Shown piece after piece: positions 52,719-63,963 of a DNA stretch of 64,000 nt. The notes beneath the pieces are model-generated. The model saw nothing but the letters and a program-made list of their open reading frames with translations. It did no database searches and was not told the origin of the DNA. Source of the stretch: Tindallia californiensis (GTDB taxonomy: Bacteria; Bacillota; Clostridia; Peptostreptococcales; Tindalliaceae); NCBI RefSeq assembly GCF_900107405.1, contig NZ_FNPV01000001.1, forward strand, positions 372,001-436,000. Direction: 5' to 3'. The first letter of the stretch is position 1. Every line of letters begins with the position of its first letter. The translations under genes were made by a program, and so were the position numbers.

Positions 52719-52735
52719 CATTAAATCCTCTATGG

Positions 52736-53776
52736 CTAGTCAATCGTTTCATGCCATGCTTGAAAATCTGGCACTACTTCCTCATGTATTTGCATATAGA
52801 AATTCATTGTATCCTGAGCGTTCAGGTAATGAGCAATCAATCCACTATTCATAAAATTTTCCTGCAAAGTTTCGTTTTCCGCTGCTTTTTCCATAGCGGC
52901 ACTAATGCGAGCTACTAGCTCTGGATCTGTTCCTCTAGGTGCAAAGAGTGAAATGGAATGCGGCTCAGCCGAAGCACTTGATACTTCTGTAATATTTGGT
53001 ATTTCAGGCATTAGCGGATCTCTATCTACAAGAATCTGCGTATTCACTAATACCGTTAAATCTCCTTCTTCATGTAAAGGTCTTGCCGCTGCCAAACTCA
53101 AATGACCAACATCCACATGCCCTCCTGTTAAATTCAAAGAAACATCAGCTCCACCTTCAAAAGCAATATAGGTATAGTCCAGCTCATCCTGAGGAAGCAT
53201 ATTTACCGCATAATAATGCATCATACTACCTTCTCCTTGACCACCTAGGGTCACTTCACCCGGATTTTCCTGAATGTATTCAATCAACTCTTCCCAGGTT
53301 TCCCAGGGAGCTCCTGATCTGGAACCAATACTAAAAGTCGGGCTTGCCAACATACCTACCGCATCAAAATCTTCAATGGTATATCCGCGATCTCCTATCG
53401 CAGGCTCAAAAATAAGCGTCATTGCTTGACTCCAGAAAAACACATTGGAATCCACAGGCTGATTCGCCACATAGTATGCTGCTTCTGAACCCATTCCTCC
53501 CGCCATGTTAATAACATCAGCATATATTCCATATTCCCTTAATGCTTCTGCCATATAACGAGCAGCAACATCATTTGAACCTCCAGCACCAAATCCTACA
53601 ATAATATCAATGCTTACATCTTCTTCCGCTGCTGCTCCTTCTATTTCCGCTGGTTCTTCAGCTCCATTTGCTGGTGCTGGCTCTTCAACCGTCTCTTCCG
53701 CACCTCCGCACCCTGCTAATATCGAAGTAATCATCACAAAAACTAGTAGTAGCATCCATTTTTTATTTTTCTTCAT
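52736..53776 (-). CDS. tctC: TctC-type solute-binding lipoprotein, first copy
   Basis: 346 residues. Signal peptide and lipobox SILAGCGGA, acidic linker, then GFGAGGSNDVAARYMAEAL, NMAGGMGSEAAYYVA, LGGQGEGSMMHYYA and LNLTGGHVDVGHLSLAAARPL. It is the promoter-proximal and presumably most abundant binding protein of the operon. The open frame runs 25 codons further upstream, but AGGGGGA and the signal peptide fix the start at 53776. Confidence 0.93.
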   Translation of the reverse strand: MKKNKKWMLLLVFVMITSILAGCGGAEETVEEPAPANGAEEPAEIEGAAAEEDVSIDIIVGFGAGGSNDVAARYMAEALREYGIYADVINMAGGMGSEAAYYVANQPVDSNVFFWSQAMTLIFEPAIGDRGYTIEDFDAVGMLASPTFSIGSRSGAPWETWEELIEYIQENPGEVTLGGQGEGSMMHYYAVNMLPQDELDYTYIAFEGGADVSLNLTGGHVDVGHLSLAAARPLHEEGDLTVLVNTQILVDRDPLMPEIPNITEVSSASAEPHSISLFAPRGTDPELVARISAAMEKAAENETLQENFMNSGLIAHYLNAQDTMNFYMQIHEEVVPDFQAWHETID

Positions 53777-53898
53777 CGTATTTCCCCCTGTCTTTCTATT
53801 TCTATCACTACTTTGCCTTATCCACTCTCTTTGAACTTTCTTTATAAACAAGAGCCACCCCCTTCATGCCATTTTTTATGTCCTTTTGATAATTGCTT

Positions 53899-53927
53899 AT
53901 TATACACTCGCCGCTGTATAATTGCAA
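53899..53927 (-). promoter_or_regulatory. promoter of the tct operon
   Basis: Minus strand TTGCAA, 17-base spacer, perfect TATAAT, 123 bases before the first tctC ATG. Confidence 0.75.
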
Positions 53928-54025
53928 TATTTTTATAAGTAAAAATATTCAGTATTTTATTGTTCCACCAAACTACCCTGTCCTTTTTGCACAAAAGACC
54001 CAAACATCTCTAAAAGTGTTAATTC

Positions 54026-54226
54026 ATAATAAAGTTTAGTGAAAAGGAGAGGAAGAGAAAAACGGCTATAATCCCAGTAAACAAAGGGATTATAGCCATA
54101 ATAATATAATTAATTATTTATTGAAGTAATAATAAAGTTTGGTGAAAAATGCAGAGTTTCTAGCCTATAAGAAGGCTAAAAATGTAAAAATAAGTAATAA
54201 AAAATGATAATAAAGTGTGGTGAAAA
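54026..54226 (+). repeat. three dispersed copies of the 20-bp repeat ATAATAAAGNNTRGTGAAAA
   Basis: Copies at 54026-54045, 54129-54148 and 54207-54226 on the plus strand. Copies 1 and 3 share a further tail GGAGAGGAA. Each is followed by a hairpin: 12-bp arms at 54064-54075/54086-54097, 6-bp arms at 54161-54166/54173-54178, and an imperfect one at about 54278-54325. Confidence 0.85.
54064..54097. repeat. 12-bp perfect inverted repeat within the repeat region
   Basis: GGCTATAATCCC and GGGATTATAGCC around a 10-base AGTAAACAAA centre, between repeat copies 1 and 2. Confidence 0.8.
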
Positions 54227-54485
54227 TGGAGAGGAATTTCGACATATTCAATTATTTATTTATTGATTTTATAGGCGGATAGAAGTCTATTCTGAGGTCC
54301 TCGGAAGGATCTCCTTTCTATGGATTTAGTTATTTATTTATATATTTATTTTCTGTTAAGTTTGCTTTAAACTATTGATTTTACCGTATTTTTAGGTGTA
54401 GGGGATGAAAATATTTATTTGTTTTTTTATTTTTTTCTTCCCTAATACTGGCCTTTCCTCCCCTCCTCGTATTCCCTCCACAACA

Positions 54486-54538
54486 AAAGCCCAGCGTATA
54501 CTCGCAGCACCTTTCTCTGCAAATACCCGCTGGGCTTT
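54486..54538. repeat. 11-bp inverted repeat bordering the tandem repeats
   Basis: AAAGCCCAGCG (54486-54496) and CGCTGGGCTTT (54528-54538) with a 31-base loop. The second arm overlaps the first four bases of the tandem 20-bp cluster. Confidence 0.75.
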
Positions 54539-54594
54539 CACTAATCTTTATTATTTTTCACCATTCTTTATTCTTATTCACCAGTCTTTATTAT
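54535..54594 (-). repeat. three tandem copies of the 20-bp repeat
   Basis: Head-to-tail minus-strand units at 54575-54594, 54555-54574 and 54535-54554, without spacers: ATAATAAAGACTGGTGAATA, AGAATAAAGAATGGTGAAAA, ATAATAAAGATTAGTGAAAG. They lie 47 bases after the glmS stop and face the plus-strand cluster. Confidence 0.9.
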
Positions 54595-54640
54595 GATTCG
54601 ACAAAAAGAGAAAGATTCGGGTCTTTTGACATAACTATCT

Positions 54641-56470
54641 CTATTCTACCGTCACAGATTTAGCTAAATTCTTTGGTTTATCAACGTCCGCTCCTCTTGC
54701 AACTGCCATATAATAGGAAAAAAGTTGCAAAGGTACTACCGAAAGAACTGGCGAAAGGATATCCAGTGTATCTGGTACAGAAAAAACAACGTCCGCTGAC
54801 TGTTGTATTTCTTCTTCGAGAGACGCTTTTGTTACGGCTATAACGTAGGCTCCTCTAGCTTTTACCTCTTTCATATTCGATACCATTTTATCATAAAGTG
54901 GTTCTTGTGTTGCCATCGCAACTACCAAGGTTCCTTTTTCCAATAAAGCAATGGTTCCATGTTTTAATTCTCCAGCGGCAATCGCTTCAGAATGTACATA
55001 GGAAATTTCTTTTAATTTAAGCGATCCTTCTCTAGCTGTATAATCATCAAGTCCACGTCCAATATAAAAAGCATGATGTTGATGAATCTGTTTATTTGCT
55101 AATTCTTTAATTTTCTCCTGATGGTCTAATATTTGCTGAATTTTAGACGGTAATTCTTTTAGTTCCTCTACAATCTTCACTATGTCTTCATGAGGCATCT
55201 GTGCTCTTAACTCAGCCATTTTTAATCCTATCAAGTAAAGAGCCATCACTTGTGTAATGTAAGCTTTTGTGGATGCCACCGCAATCTCAGGCCCTGCCCA
55301 GGTGTAAAAAACATCTTGTGCTTCTCTAGAGATTCGACTCCCTACCACATTGGTGACCGTCATCACATGAGCACCTTTTCCTTTAGCTTCTCTAAGCGCT
55401 GCTAAGGTATCGGCGGTTTCTCCTGATTGACTGACCGCAATAACCAATGTTCTTTCATCGACAAAAGGATCTCTGTAACGAAACTCTGAGGCGATTTCTA
55501 CTTCAACAGGGATTCGTACAAATTTTTCAATCGCTGCTTTTCCAACTAAACCTGCATGCCAAGCGGTTCCACAAGCAATGATAATTATTTTCTTAAGATG
55601 ATTCAATTGCTCCGGTGTTAAACTTAATTCATCCAATAAAATGCGGTTTTCATCATCTAAGCGTGGCATCAAGGTATCCCGAACCGCTTTAGGCTGTTCG
55701 TACATTTCTTTCAACATAAAATGCTCGTATCCACCCTTTTCAGCTGATTCTAGATCCCAAGTGACTTTGTATATGCTTCTTTCCACCGGCATGCCCAACT
55801 CGTCAAAAATATCGATATTGTCTTTGGTAAGGACTGCCATTTCTCCATCCTCAAGAAAATATACATCTCTGGTATATTTCAAAAGCGCCGGTATATCTGA
55901 TGCAATATAATTTTCACCTTGTCCAATCCCTACTACAAGAGGGCTATCTTTTCGAACAGCTACCATCTTATTCGGTTCGTCTTTGCAGATAACACCAATG
56001 GCATAGGCGCCTTCCATCCGATGGACAGCCTTTTGTACTGCTTGAATAAGATCCCCTTCATAGTAATGCTCTATAAGATGAGCTATCACTTCCGTATCCG
56101 TCTCAGTAGTGAATTCAGCTCCCAAGGTACTTAACCATTCTTTTAGCCTCATATAATTTTCAATAATCCCATTATGCACCACTGCAATTTTCCCGCCATA
56201 ACTGGAATGAGGATGGGCATTAATATCATTCGGCTCTCCATGAGTTGCCCACCGGGTGTGACCGATACCTAGTGTTCCAGGAACCCGATGTTTATTAAGA
56301 TGCTCTTCTAGCACAGCCAGCCTCCCTTTGAATTTTTTTACCGCAATTCCTTGATCCGTATAGATTGCAACTCCAGCAGAATCATAACCTCTATACTCTA
56401 ACTTCTGTAGCCCTTCTATTAAGATGGGAGCTGTTTGCTGCTCTCCAATATATCCAACAATGCCACACAT
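54641..56470 (-). CDS. glmS: glutamine:fructose-6-phosphate aminotransferase
   Basis: 609 residues. The N-terminal glutaminase begins MCGIVGYIG, where Cys2 becomes the N-terminal nucleophile; HTRWATHGEPNDINAHPH and HNGIIENY follow. Two SIS domains (about 285-420 and 455-590) bind the sugar phosphate; the C-terminus is PKNLAKSVTVE, with the Lys that forms the fructose-6-phosphate Schiff base. It makes glucosamine-6-phosphate, the entry step to cell-wall amino sugars. A glmS ribozyme sits in its leader, and glmM lies just upstream. Confidence 0.97.
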   Translation of the reverse strand: MCGIVGYIGEQQTAPILIEGLQKLEYRGYDSAGVAIYTDQGIAVKKFKGRLAVLEEHLNKHRVPGTLGIGHTRWATHGEPNDINAHPHSSYGGKIAVVHNGIIENYMRLKEWLSTLGAEFTTETDTEVIAHLIEHYYEGDLIQAVQKAVHRMEGAYAIGVICKDEPNKMVAVRKDSPLVVGIGQGENYIASDIPALLKYTRDVYFLEDGEMAVLTKDNIDIFDELGMPVERSIYKVTWDLESAEKGGYEHFMLKEMYEQPKAVRDTLMPRLDDENRILLDELSLTPEQLNHLKKIIIIACGTAWHAGLVGKAAIEKFVRIPVEVEIASEFRYRDPFVDERTLVIAVSQSGETADTLAALREAKGKGAHVMTVTNVVGSRISREAQDVFYTWAGPEIAVASTKAYITQVMALYLIGLKMAELRAQMPHEDIVKIVEELKELPSKIQQILDHQEKIKELANKQIHQHHAFYIGRGLDDYTAREGSLKLKEISYVHSEAIAAGELKHGTIALLEKGTLVVAMATQEPLYDKMVSNMKEVKARGAYVIAVTKASLEEEIQQSADVVFSVPDTLDILSPVLSVVPLQLFSYYMAVARGADVDKPKNLAKSVTVE

Positions 56471-56549
56471 ATAATAAATGACTCCTTTCGACGTTCAGAA
56501 CATTTTGATTTTATTTTTACTGTTTTCATTTATCTTCTGCACAAAAATC

Positions 56550-56722
56550 AGACCTCTGACAAGCTGTCACAGGTATTCACCCGAAGCACTTTGTACTGCC
56601 AATCACTTGCCAGCTTTGTCGCTTCTTTTTCGGTGGTGAAGTCACCGCAGGGCATCCGCCGATCAGTCGATACTCCCTGTCCCTCGTCAACTCATCATTA
56701 ACTCTATGAGTCCAGGCGCTTG
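56550..56722 (-). ncRNA. glmS ribozyme: glmS ribozyme
   Basis: Minus-strand core blocks match the glucosamine-6-phosphate ribozyme: AAGCGCCTGGACT around the cleavage site, AGTTGACGAGGGACAGGGAGTATCGAC, and CGGCGGATGCCCTGCGG, followed by GACTTCACCACCG and the peripheral pairing elements. Self-cleavage is expected between positions 56720 and 56719 (A before GCGCC). It lies in the leader of glmS, downstream of glmM, and lowers glmS mRNA when glucosamine-6-phosphate is high. Confidence 0.96.
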
Positions 56723-56813
56723 GTATAGCTATTTAGTTGTAGGTAAAGACACAGCACCACCCCTTTCAAAGTACTGATTTCCGAATATTTCTTGCAAGAC
56801 GATTGTTCAAAAC

Positions 56814-58160
56814 TTAGCCTAATCTTTTCTGTATTGTATCTGCTAATCCTCGTGCCATACTGTTTAGTTCTTCCTGATTTTCACCTTCCAGCATCACCCT
56901 TACCAAGGCTTCTGTTCCTGAAGGCCTTATCAGAATTCGTCCCTTGCCATCCATTTTTGATTCCAACAAACTTATTTCTTTACAGATTTCCGGATCATTC
57001 AAATACTCATGCTTTTTGCTGTTTTCCACCTTTGCATTCACCAAAACTTGTGGATAACTTTTCATCACCGATGCCAATTGTGATAGAGGCTCTTTCTTCT
57101 CTAGCAATAAACTAGCTAACATCAGTGAAGTTAATAACCCATCTCCTGTTGTGCTTTGCTCTGAATAGATAATATGGCCTGATTGTTCGCCACCCAGAAC
57201 AAAGTTAGATTTTTTCATTTCTTCAATGACGTATCGATCGCCTACTTTTGTGCGAACTAATTTACATCCATGTTCTTTAAGGGCCAATTCCAGTCCCAGA
57301 TTACTCATAACCGTTGTCACCAACGTATTGTGGGGTAGCTTGTTTTTTTCTTTTAGCCTTAGTGCCAATAATGCCATAATCTTATCCCCATCGACCATAG
57401 CTCCTTTTTCATCTACAGCAATAAGTCGATCCGCATCCCCATCATAAGCAAAACCAAAATGACTATTGGTTTCCACCACTTTTTTCTGAAGATTTTTTAC
57501 ATAAGTAGAACCACTGTCTTTATTAATATTTAATCCGTCAGGCTGGTCATTAATCACATGTATTTTTGCTCCTAGCGCCGCAAATACTTCTGGCGCAATA
57601 CGAAAAGCGGCTCCATTAGCTGTGTCTATCGTAATTGTAAAAGAGCTATAATCTCCAGCAGCACTTTCTTTTAGGTGTTTCACGTATTGGTCAACATCCA
57701 CTTCCTTTTGCCGCCATTTCCCCATATTTTTCGATTCAACGCTAGTACTCATTTTGATAGGATCTTTCATCATTTCTTCTATCTTATCTTCTAATTGATC
57801 GTCTAACTTAAAACCTTCACTGTTAAAAAATTTTATCCCATTATACTCCGCCGGATTATGAGAAGCGGAAATCATCACGCCACAGGAAGCTTGGGTGCTT
57901 TTTGTTAAGTATGCAACACCTGGTGTTGGTATAACGCCAACAGACGCTACATCGACACCCATACTAAAAAAACCGGCACTCAGAGAGGCCTCCAGCATAT
58001 CACAGGATCTTCGAGTGTCCTTTCCAATAATCACCATAGGTTTATGAAATGTTTCCAGCATTACACCAGCACAAGCTTTAGCCATTTTATAGGCCCTTTC
58101 TGCTGTCAATTCTTCCCCCGCAATGCCTCGAACCCCGTCCGTCCCAAAGAGTCTCGCCAT
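56814..58160 (-). CDS. glmM: phosphoglucosamine mutase
   Basis: 448 residues converting glucosamine-6-phosphate to glucosamine-1-phosphate. It opens ARLFGTDGVRGIAGEEL; the phosphoserine loop is GVMISASHNPAEYNG; the metal-binding loop DGDADRL; the sugar-binding GGEQSGHI; and the phosphate-binding RPSGTEALVRVMLEG. All active-site blocks are intact. It precedes the glmS ribozyme and glmS on the same strand, so the gene pair forms one amino-sugar unit. Confidence 0.97.
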   Translation of the reverse strand: MARLFGTDGVRGIAGEELTAERAYKMAKACAGVMLETFHKPMVIIGKDTRRSCDMLEASLSAGFFSMGVDVASVGVIPTPGVAYLTKSTQASCGVMISASHNPAEYNGIKFFNSEGFKLDDQLEDKIEEMMKDPIKMSTSVESKNMGKWRQKEVDVDQYVKHLKESAAGDYSSFTITIDTANGAAFRIAPEVFAALGAKIHVINDQPDGLNINKDSGSTYVKNLQKKVVETNSHFGFAYDGDADRLIAVDEKGAMVDGDKIMALLALRLKEKNKLPHNTLVTTVMSNLGLELALKEHGCKLVRTKVGDRYVIEEMKKSNFVLGGEQSGHIIYSEQSTTGDGLLTSLMLASLLLEKKEPLSQLASVMKSYPQVLVNAKVENSKKHEYLNDPEICKEISLLESKMDGKGRILIRPSGTEALVRVMLEGENQEELNSMARGLADTIQKRLG

Positions 58161-58278
58161 GCAACATCTTCCTCCTCTATTTCATCACTAGTCAGTTTAT
58201 TGTAGCATAATGGTTGGCAAAACACAATGTAGCCGTATTCCTCCATCTTTCCATCCAAGTTTATCATTGAAGAAAAAA

Positions 58279-58310
58279 AGTGCAAGTCCTTGTAAGACTC
58301 GCACCTTTCC
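58279..58310 (-). terminator. intrinsic terminator of pyruvate:ferredoxin oxidoreductase
   Basis: GTGC(A)AGTC / GACT(C)GCAC stem with one mismatch and a seven-base loop; the minus strand continues in seven T. It lies 28 bases after the gene. Confidence 0.88.
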
Positions 58311-58337
58311 TTTGTTTTTTATAGGTTACTGATATTT

Positions 58338-61913
<3,576 letters not shown>

Positions 61914-62059
61914 TCACTTATTAATTATAAAGCATTAAAGTAGCATTTACCAGTATGATTGAAAAAAAATGGAAAGTTTATATTTTCAGAAATCTGCAAT
62001 TTATTTTATATGTCTATTATTTAGTTTAATCTTTCACATACTCAATTTCCTATGTCTTC

Positions 62060-62088
62060 TTGTTTCTTATTTATAATTGTCTTATAAT
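62060..62088 (+). promoter_or_regulatory. promoter upstream of the HD-domain gene
   Basis: TTGTTT, 17-base spacer, perfect TATAAT. Confidence 0.65.
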
Positions 62089-62100
62089 AGGCTTATCTAT

Positions 62101-62153
62101 GCAGGAGCTTTGACTTTTTTCAGAAATATCTATTTACTTCCCTCCTGCTTTTT
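62101..62153 (+). terminator. leader terminator-like hairpin before the HD-domain gene
   Basis: GCAGGAG (62101-62107) and CTCCTGC (62142-62148) with a 34-base loop, then TTTTT. It begins about 12 bases after the promoter, so it could release a roughly 55-base RNA or attenuate the downstream gene. Confidence 0.5.
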
Positions 62154-62192
62154 CACCACTTTAAGAACTCTTAAAACGAGAGGTGTTTTTTT

Positions 62193-62783
62193 ATGCATAA
62201 TAATGATTTTTATTCCGTCCCATTGTCTTATCAACACTTAGCAAGTAGATTTTTCTCAGATAAGGTAAATGATCACGAGATGCGTGTGATGCATTATTCT
62301 TTATTCATATTCGATGCTATTAAAGCAGAATTTTCAATTGGCCCTAAAGAGCGACATCTACTTTATCTTAGCGCTATGCTTCATGATATTGGTTATGAAA
62401 TCAGTGCAAAAAAACATGATTCCCATACGTTTTCCATTATAAAAAACGATCCATTTTTTAATTGCATCCCTCATCCAGAGCGTTTAATGTTAGCACTAAT
62501 TGCCGGTGGGCATAGAAAAAAAATCAGTTCTGAAATTCGTCTATTAAGCATAACGAATCAGCTGATTGTAAATCAATTAGCCGCTATTCTTCGTATTGCC
62601 GATGCGATTGATTATCCCCGAGATAGAGAGCTTCGTATCACTCATATTCAATTGCATTCTAATTTTTTGGAAATACATTTTATCACGCCAGTCTTTGATG
62701 TGGTTCAAACACGTATTGAGAAAAAATCTTCTTTGTTTAAAGAAACATTCGACCGCTCCCTCAAACTCTGCAAAAGTGTTTAG
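62193..62783 (+). CDS. HD-domain protein resembling the C-terminal region of Ppx/GppA
   Basis: 196 residues. The HD metal-binding pattern appears as H in EMRVMHYSLFIFDAI, HD in LSAMLHDIGYEI, H in KHDSHTFSII and D in AAILRIADAIDYPRDREL. The arrangement matches the HD-like C-terminal domain of exopolyphosphatase/guanosine pentaphosphatase proteins, but the sugar-kinase-like N-terminal catalytic domain is missing. A phosphohydrolase role is therefore only possible. GAGAGGTG lies ahead of the ATG. The substrate is unknown. Confidence 0.78.
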   Translation: MHNNDFYSVPLSYQHLASRFFSDKVNDHEMRVMHYSLFIFDAIKAEFSIGPKERHLLYLSAMLHDIGYEISAKKHDSHTFSIIKNDPFFNCIPHPERLMLALIAGGHRKKISSEIRLLSITNQLIVNQLAAILRIADAIDYPRDRELRITHIQLHSNFLEIHFITPVFDVVQTRIEKKSSLFKETFDRSLKLCKSV

Positions 62784-62817
62784 ACTTTTCGGTCTATATG
62801 TCTATTTTCCGTATGGA

Positions 62818-62847
62818 TTGGACATCTTCATCTTTTTCTGATATCAT
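62818..62847 (+). promoter_or_regulatory. possible promoter of the parvulin gene
   Basis: TTGGAC, 18-base spacer, TATCAT, 33 bases before the ATG. Confidence 0.45.
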
Positions 62848-62879
62848 GGCGACAAACTTATTAATAAAGGAGCGATCCC

Positions 62880-63626
62880 ATGGATCAGAAACAAGTATTA
62901 GCTATTGTAGAAGGTAGAGAAATTACTCAAGAAGATCTTGAGCTTGTTATTCAAAGTCTCAACCCACAACAGGCGAATCAGTTCCAAACAGAAGATGGAA
63001 AAAAACGATTATTACAGGAACTGGTAAATCAAGAATTGATTTACCTAGATGCTGTTGAAAATGGAGTAGAGTCAAACCTTGATTATCAAAGAGCTTTAAA
63101 GAAAATGAAAGACAATTTTTTGAAACAATATGCGATGAACGCCATGTTCCAAAAAGCCGAAGTGTCCGAAGAAGAAATCGAACAGTTTTATAAGGATCAT
63201 CCGGAGCAATTCCAGCAACCTGCTCAAACGAAAGCAAGCCATATCTTAGTTGATGATGAGGATGCGGCCATTAAGATAAAGAACGAACTTAATGAGGGTG
63301 CTTCTTTTGAAGAAAAGGCTAAAGAAGCTTCCGGTTGCCCTTCTAGTCAAAAGGGTGGAGATCTTGGGTATTTTCCTAAGGGAAAAATGGTTCCTGAGTT
63401 CGAAGAAGCTGCAATGGAACTAAATCCTGGCGAAATCAGCGAACCGGTTAAAACTCAGTTCGGATTTCATATTATTAAAGTGGTTGACCGAAAAGAAGGT
63501 AGCACCAGCAAGTTAGAAGATGTTAAAGATCAGTTGCAACAACATTTAGCCGCCCAAAAACAACAATCTATTTATTTAGAAACAGTGAACAGCCTAAAAG
63601 ACAAGTATAAAGTGGAAATAAAATAA
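62880..63626 (+). CDS. parvulin-type peptidyl-prolyl isomerase, probably cytoplasmic
   Basis: 248 residues. A SurA/PrsA-like N-terminal chaperone region (1-105, with LLQELVNQELIYLDAVENG) is followed by a parvulin domain (about 112-205): KASHILVDDEDAAIKI, GCPSSQKGGDLGYFPKGKMVPEFEEAA and TQFGFHIIKVVDRKEG. There is no signal peptide or lipobox, unlike PrsA, so it should act inside the cell. A short charged C-terminal helix ends the protein. AAAGGAGCGATC precedes the ATG. Confidence 0.93.
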   Translation: MDQKQVLAIVEGREITQEDLELVIQSLNPQQANQFQTEDGKKRLLQELVNQELIYLDAVENGVESNLDYQRALKKMKDNFLKQYAMNAMFQKAEVSEEEIEQFYKDHPEQFQQPAQTKASHILVDDEDAAIKIKNELNEGASFEEKAKEASGCPSSQKGGDLGYFPKGKMVPEFEEAAMELNPGEISEPVKTQFGFHIIKVVDRKEGSTSKLEDVKDQLQQHLAAQKQQSIYLETVNSLKDKYKVEIK

Positions 63627-63635
63627 TTTTCGAAT

Positions 63636-63674
63636 AAAAAGAACCTCTCTTCTTGTTTAAGAGAGGTTCTTTTT
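63636..63674. terminator. bidirectional terminator after the parvulin gene
   Basis: 16-bp perfect arms AAAAAGAACCTCTCTT / AAGAGAGGTTCTTTTT with a seven-base loop; T runs on both strands. It also overlaps the stop of the convergent selenoprotein-like gene. Confidence 0.93.
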
Positions 63675-63963
63675 AATAAGCGATATCTACTCCATCAATG
63701 GTTATTTCATATGTGAAAAAGAATTTTCTCAGATCCATATGAACCGTATTTCTCTTGAATTTAATTTCTTTATCGATATATACAGTAATGGTATCTGTCA
63801 GGTAAGCTTTATATTTCTCTTCATTTTTAGGTTTTTCTTCCTTCACCGAAGGCAAGTTAGGACCTAATCAACAACGTTTGATTTCAACTTGATCAACCGT
63901 TAAATTTCCAATCGCTTTTTTGGCTAAATATTTTTTCAGTTTCTCTGTCATCAGGATGTTCAC
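63673..63963 (-). CDS. small protein with in-frame UGA, candidate selenoprotein
   Basis: If UGA at 63870-63868 is read as selenocysteine, one frame runs from GTG at 63963 to 63673, 96 residues. The protein opens MNILMTEKLKKYLAKKA, has QVEIKRC-U-LGPNLPSV at the UGA (residue 32), then a charged linker and a strand-rich end TVYIDKEIKFKRN...TYEITIDGVDIAY. The neighbouring Cys makes a Cys-Sec pair likely. A hairpin with arms CTT-G-CCTTC (63856-63848) and GAAGG-AAG (63844-63837) and loop GGT begins 11 bases after the UGA, a good place for a bacterial SECIS. AAGGAG lies seven bases before the GTG, which overlaps an upstream stop (GTGA). Otherwise it is a pair of gene fragments split by a nonsense change. 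Function unknown. Confidence 0.65.
63837..63856 (-). promoter_or_regulatory. SECIS-like hairpin
   Basis: Eight base pairs with one bulged G and a three-base GGT loop. The loop starts 20 bases after the UGA. Bacterial SECIS elements need an apical loop with G residues at about this distance. Confidence 0.55.

Larger units (their letters stand above)
52421..52735. other. 315-base gap between first and second tctC
   Basis: Contains the stem-loop at 52685-52718 and the internal promoter at 52539-52567; otherwise AT-rich with no gene seen. Confidence 0.7.
53777..54640. other. 864-base non-coding region with repeats
   Basis: No credible gene: short open frames here lack ribosome-binding sites and conserved traits. 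It holds the tct promoter, six copies of a 20-bp repeat in two opposed clusters, several hairpins and TTATTTAT-rich stretches. Confidence 0.8.

Noticed and set aside
52639-52735. Full terminator separating the first tctC from the rest of the operon
   Set aside because: The T run after the hairpin is weak (ATTTTG) and the next genes are paralogous parts of the same system. Partial termination or mRNA stabilisation is more likely, and a second promoter follows.
54026-54226. CRISPR array
   Set aside because: The three plus-strand repeats are 103 and 78 bases apart, the intervals differ in length and contain hairpins, the other cluster is tandem without spacers, and no cas gene is present.
54405-54596. 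Plus-strand open frame of 63 codons in the repeat region
   Set aside because: It has no ribosome-binding site, a phenylalanine- and serine-rich low-complexity product, and it runs straight through the inverted repeat and tandem 20-bp repeats.
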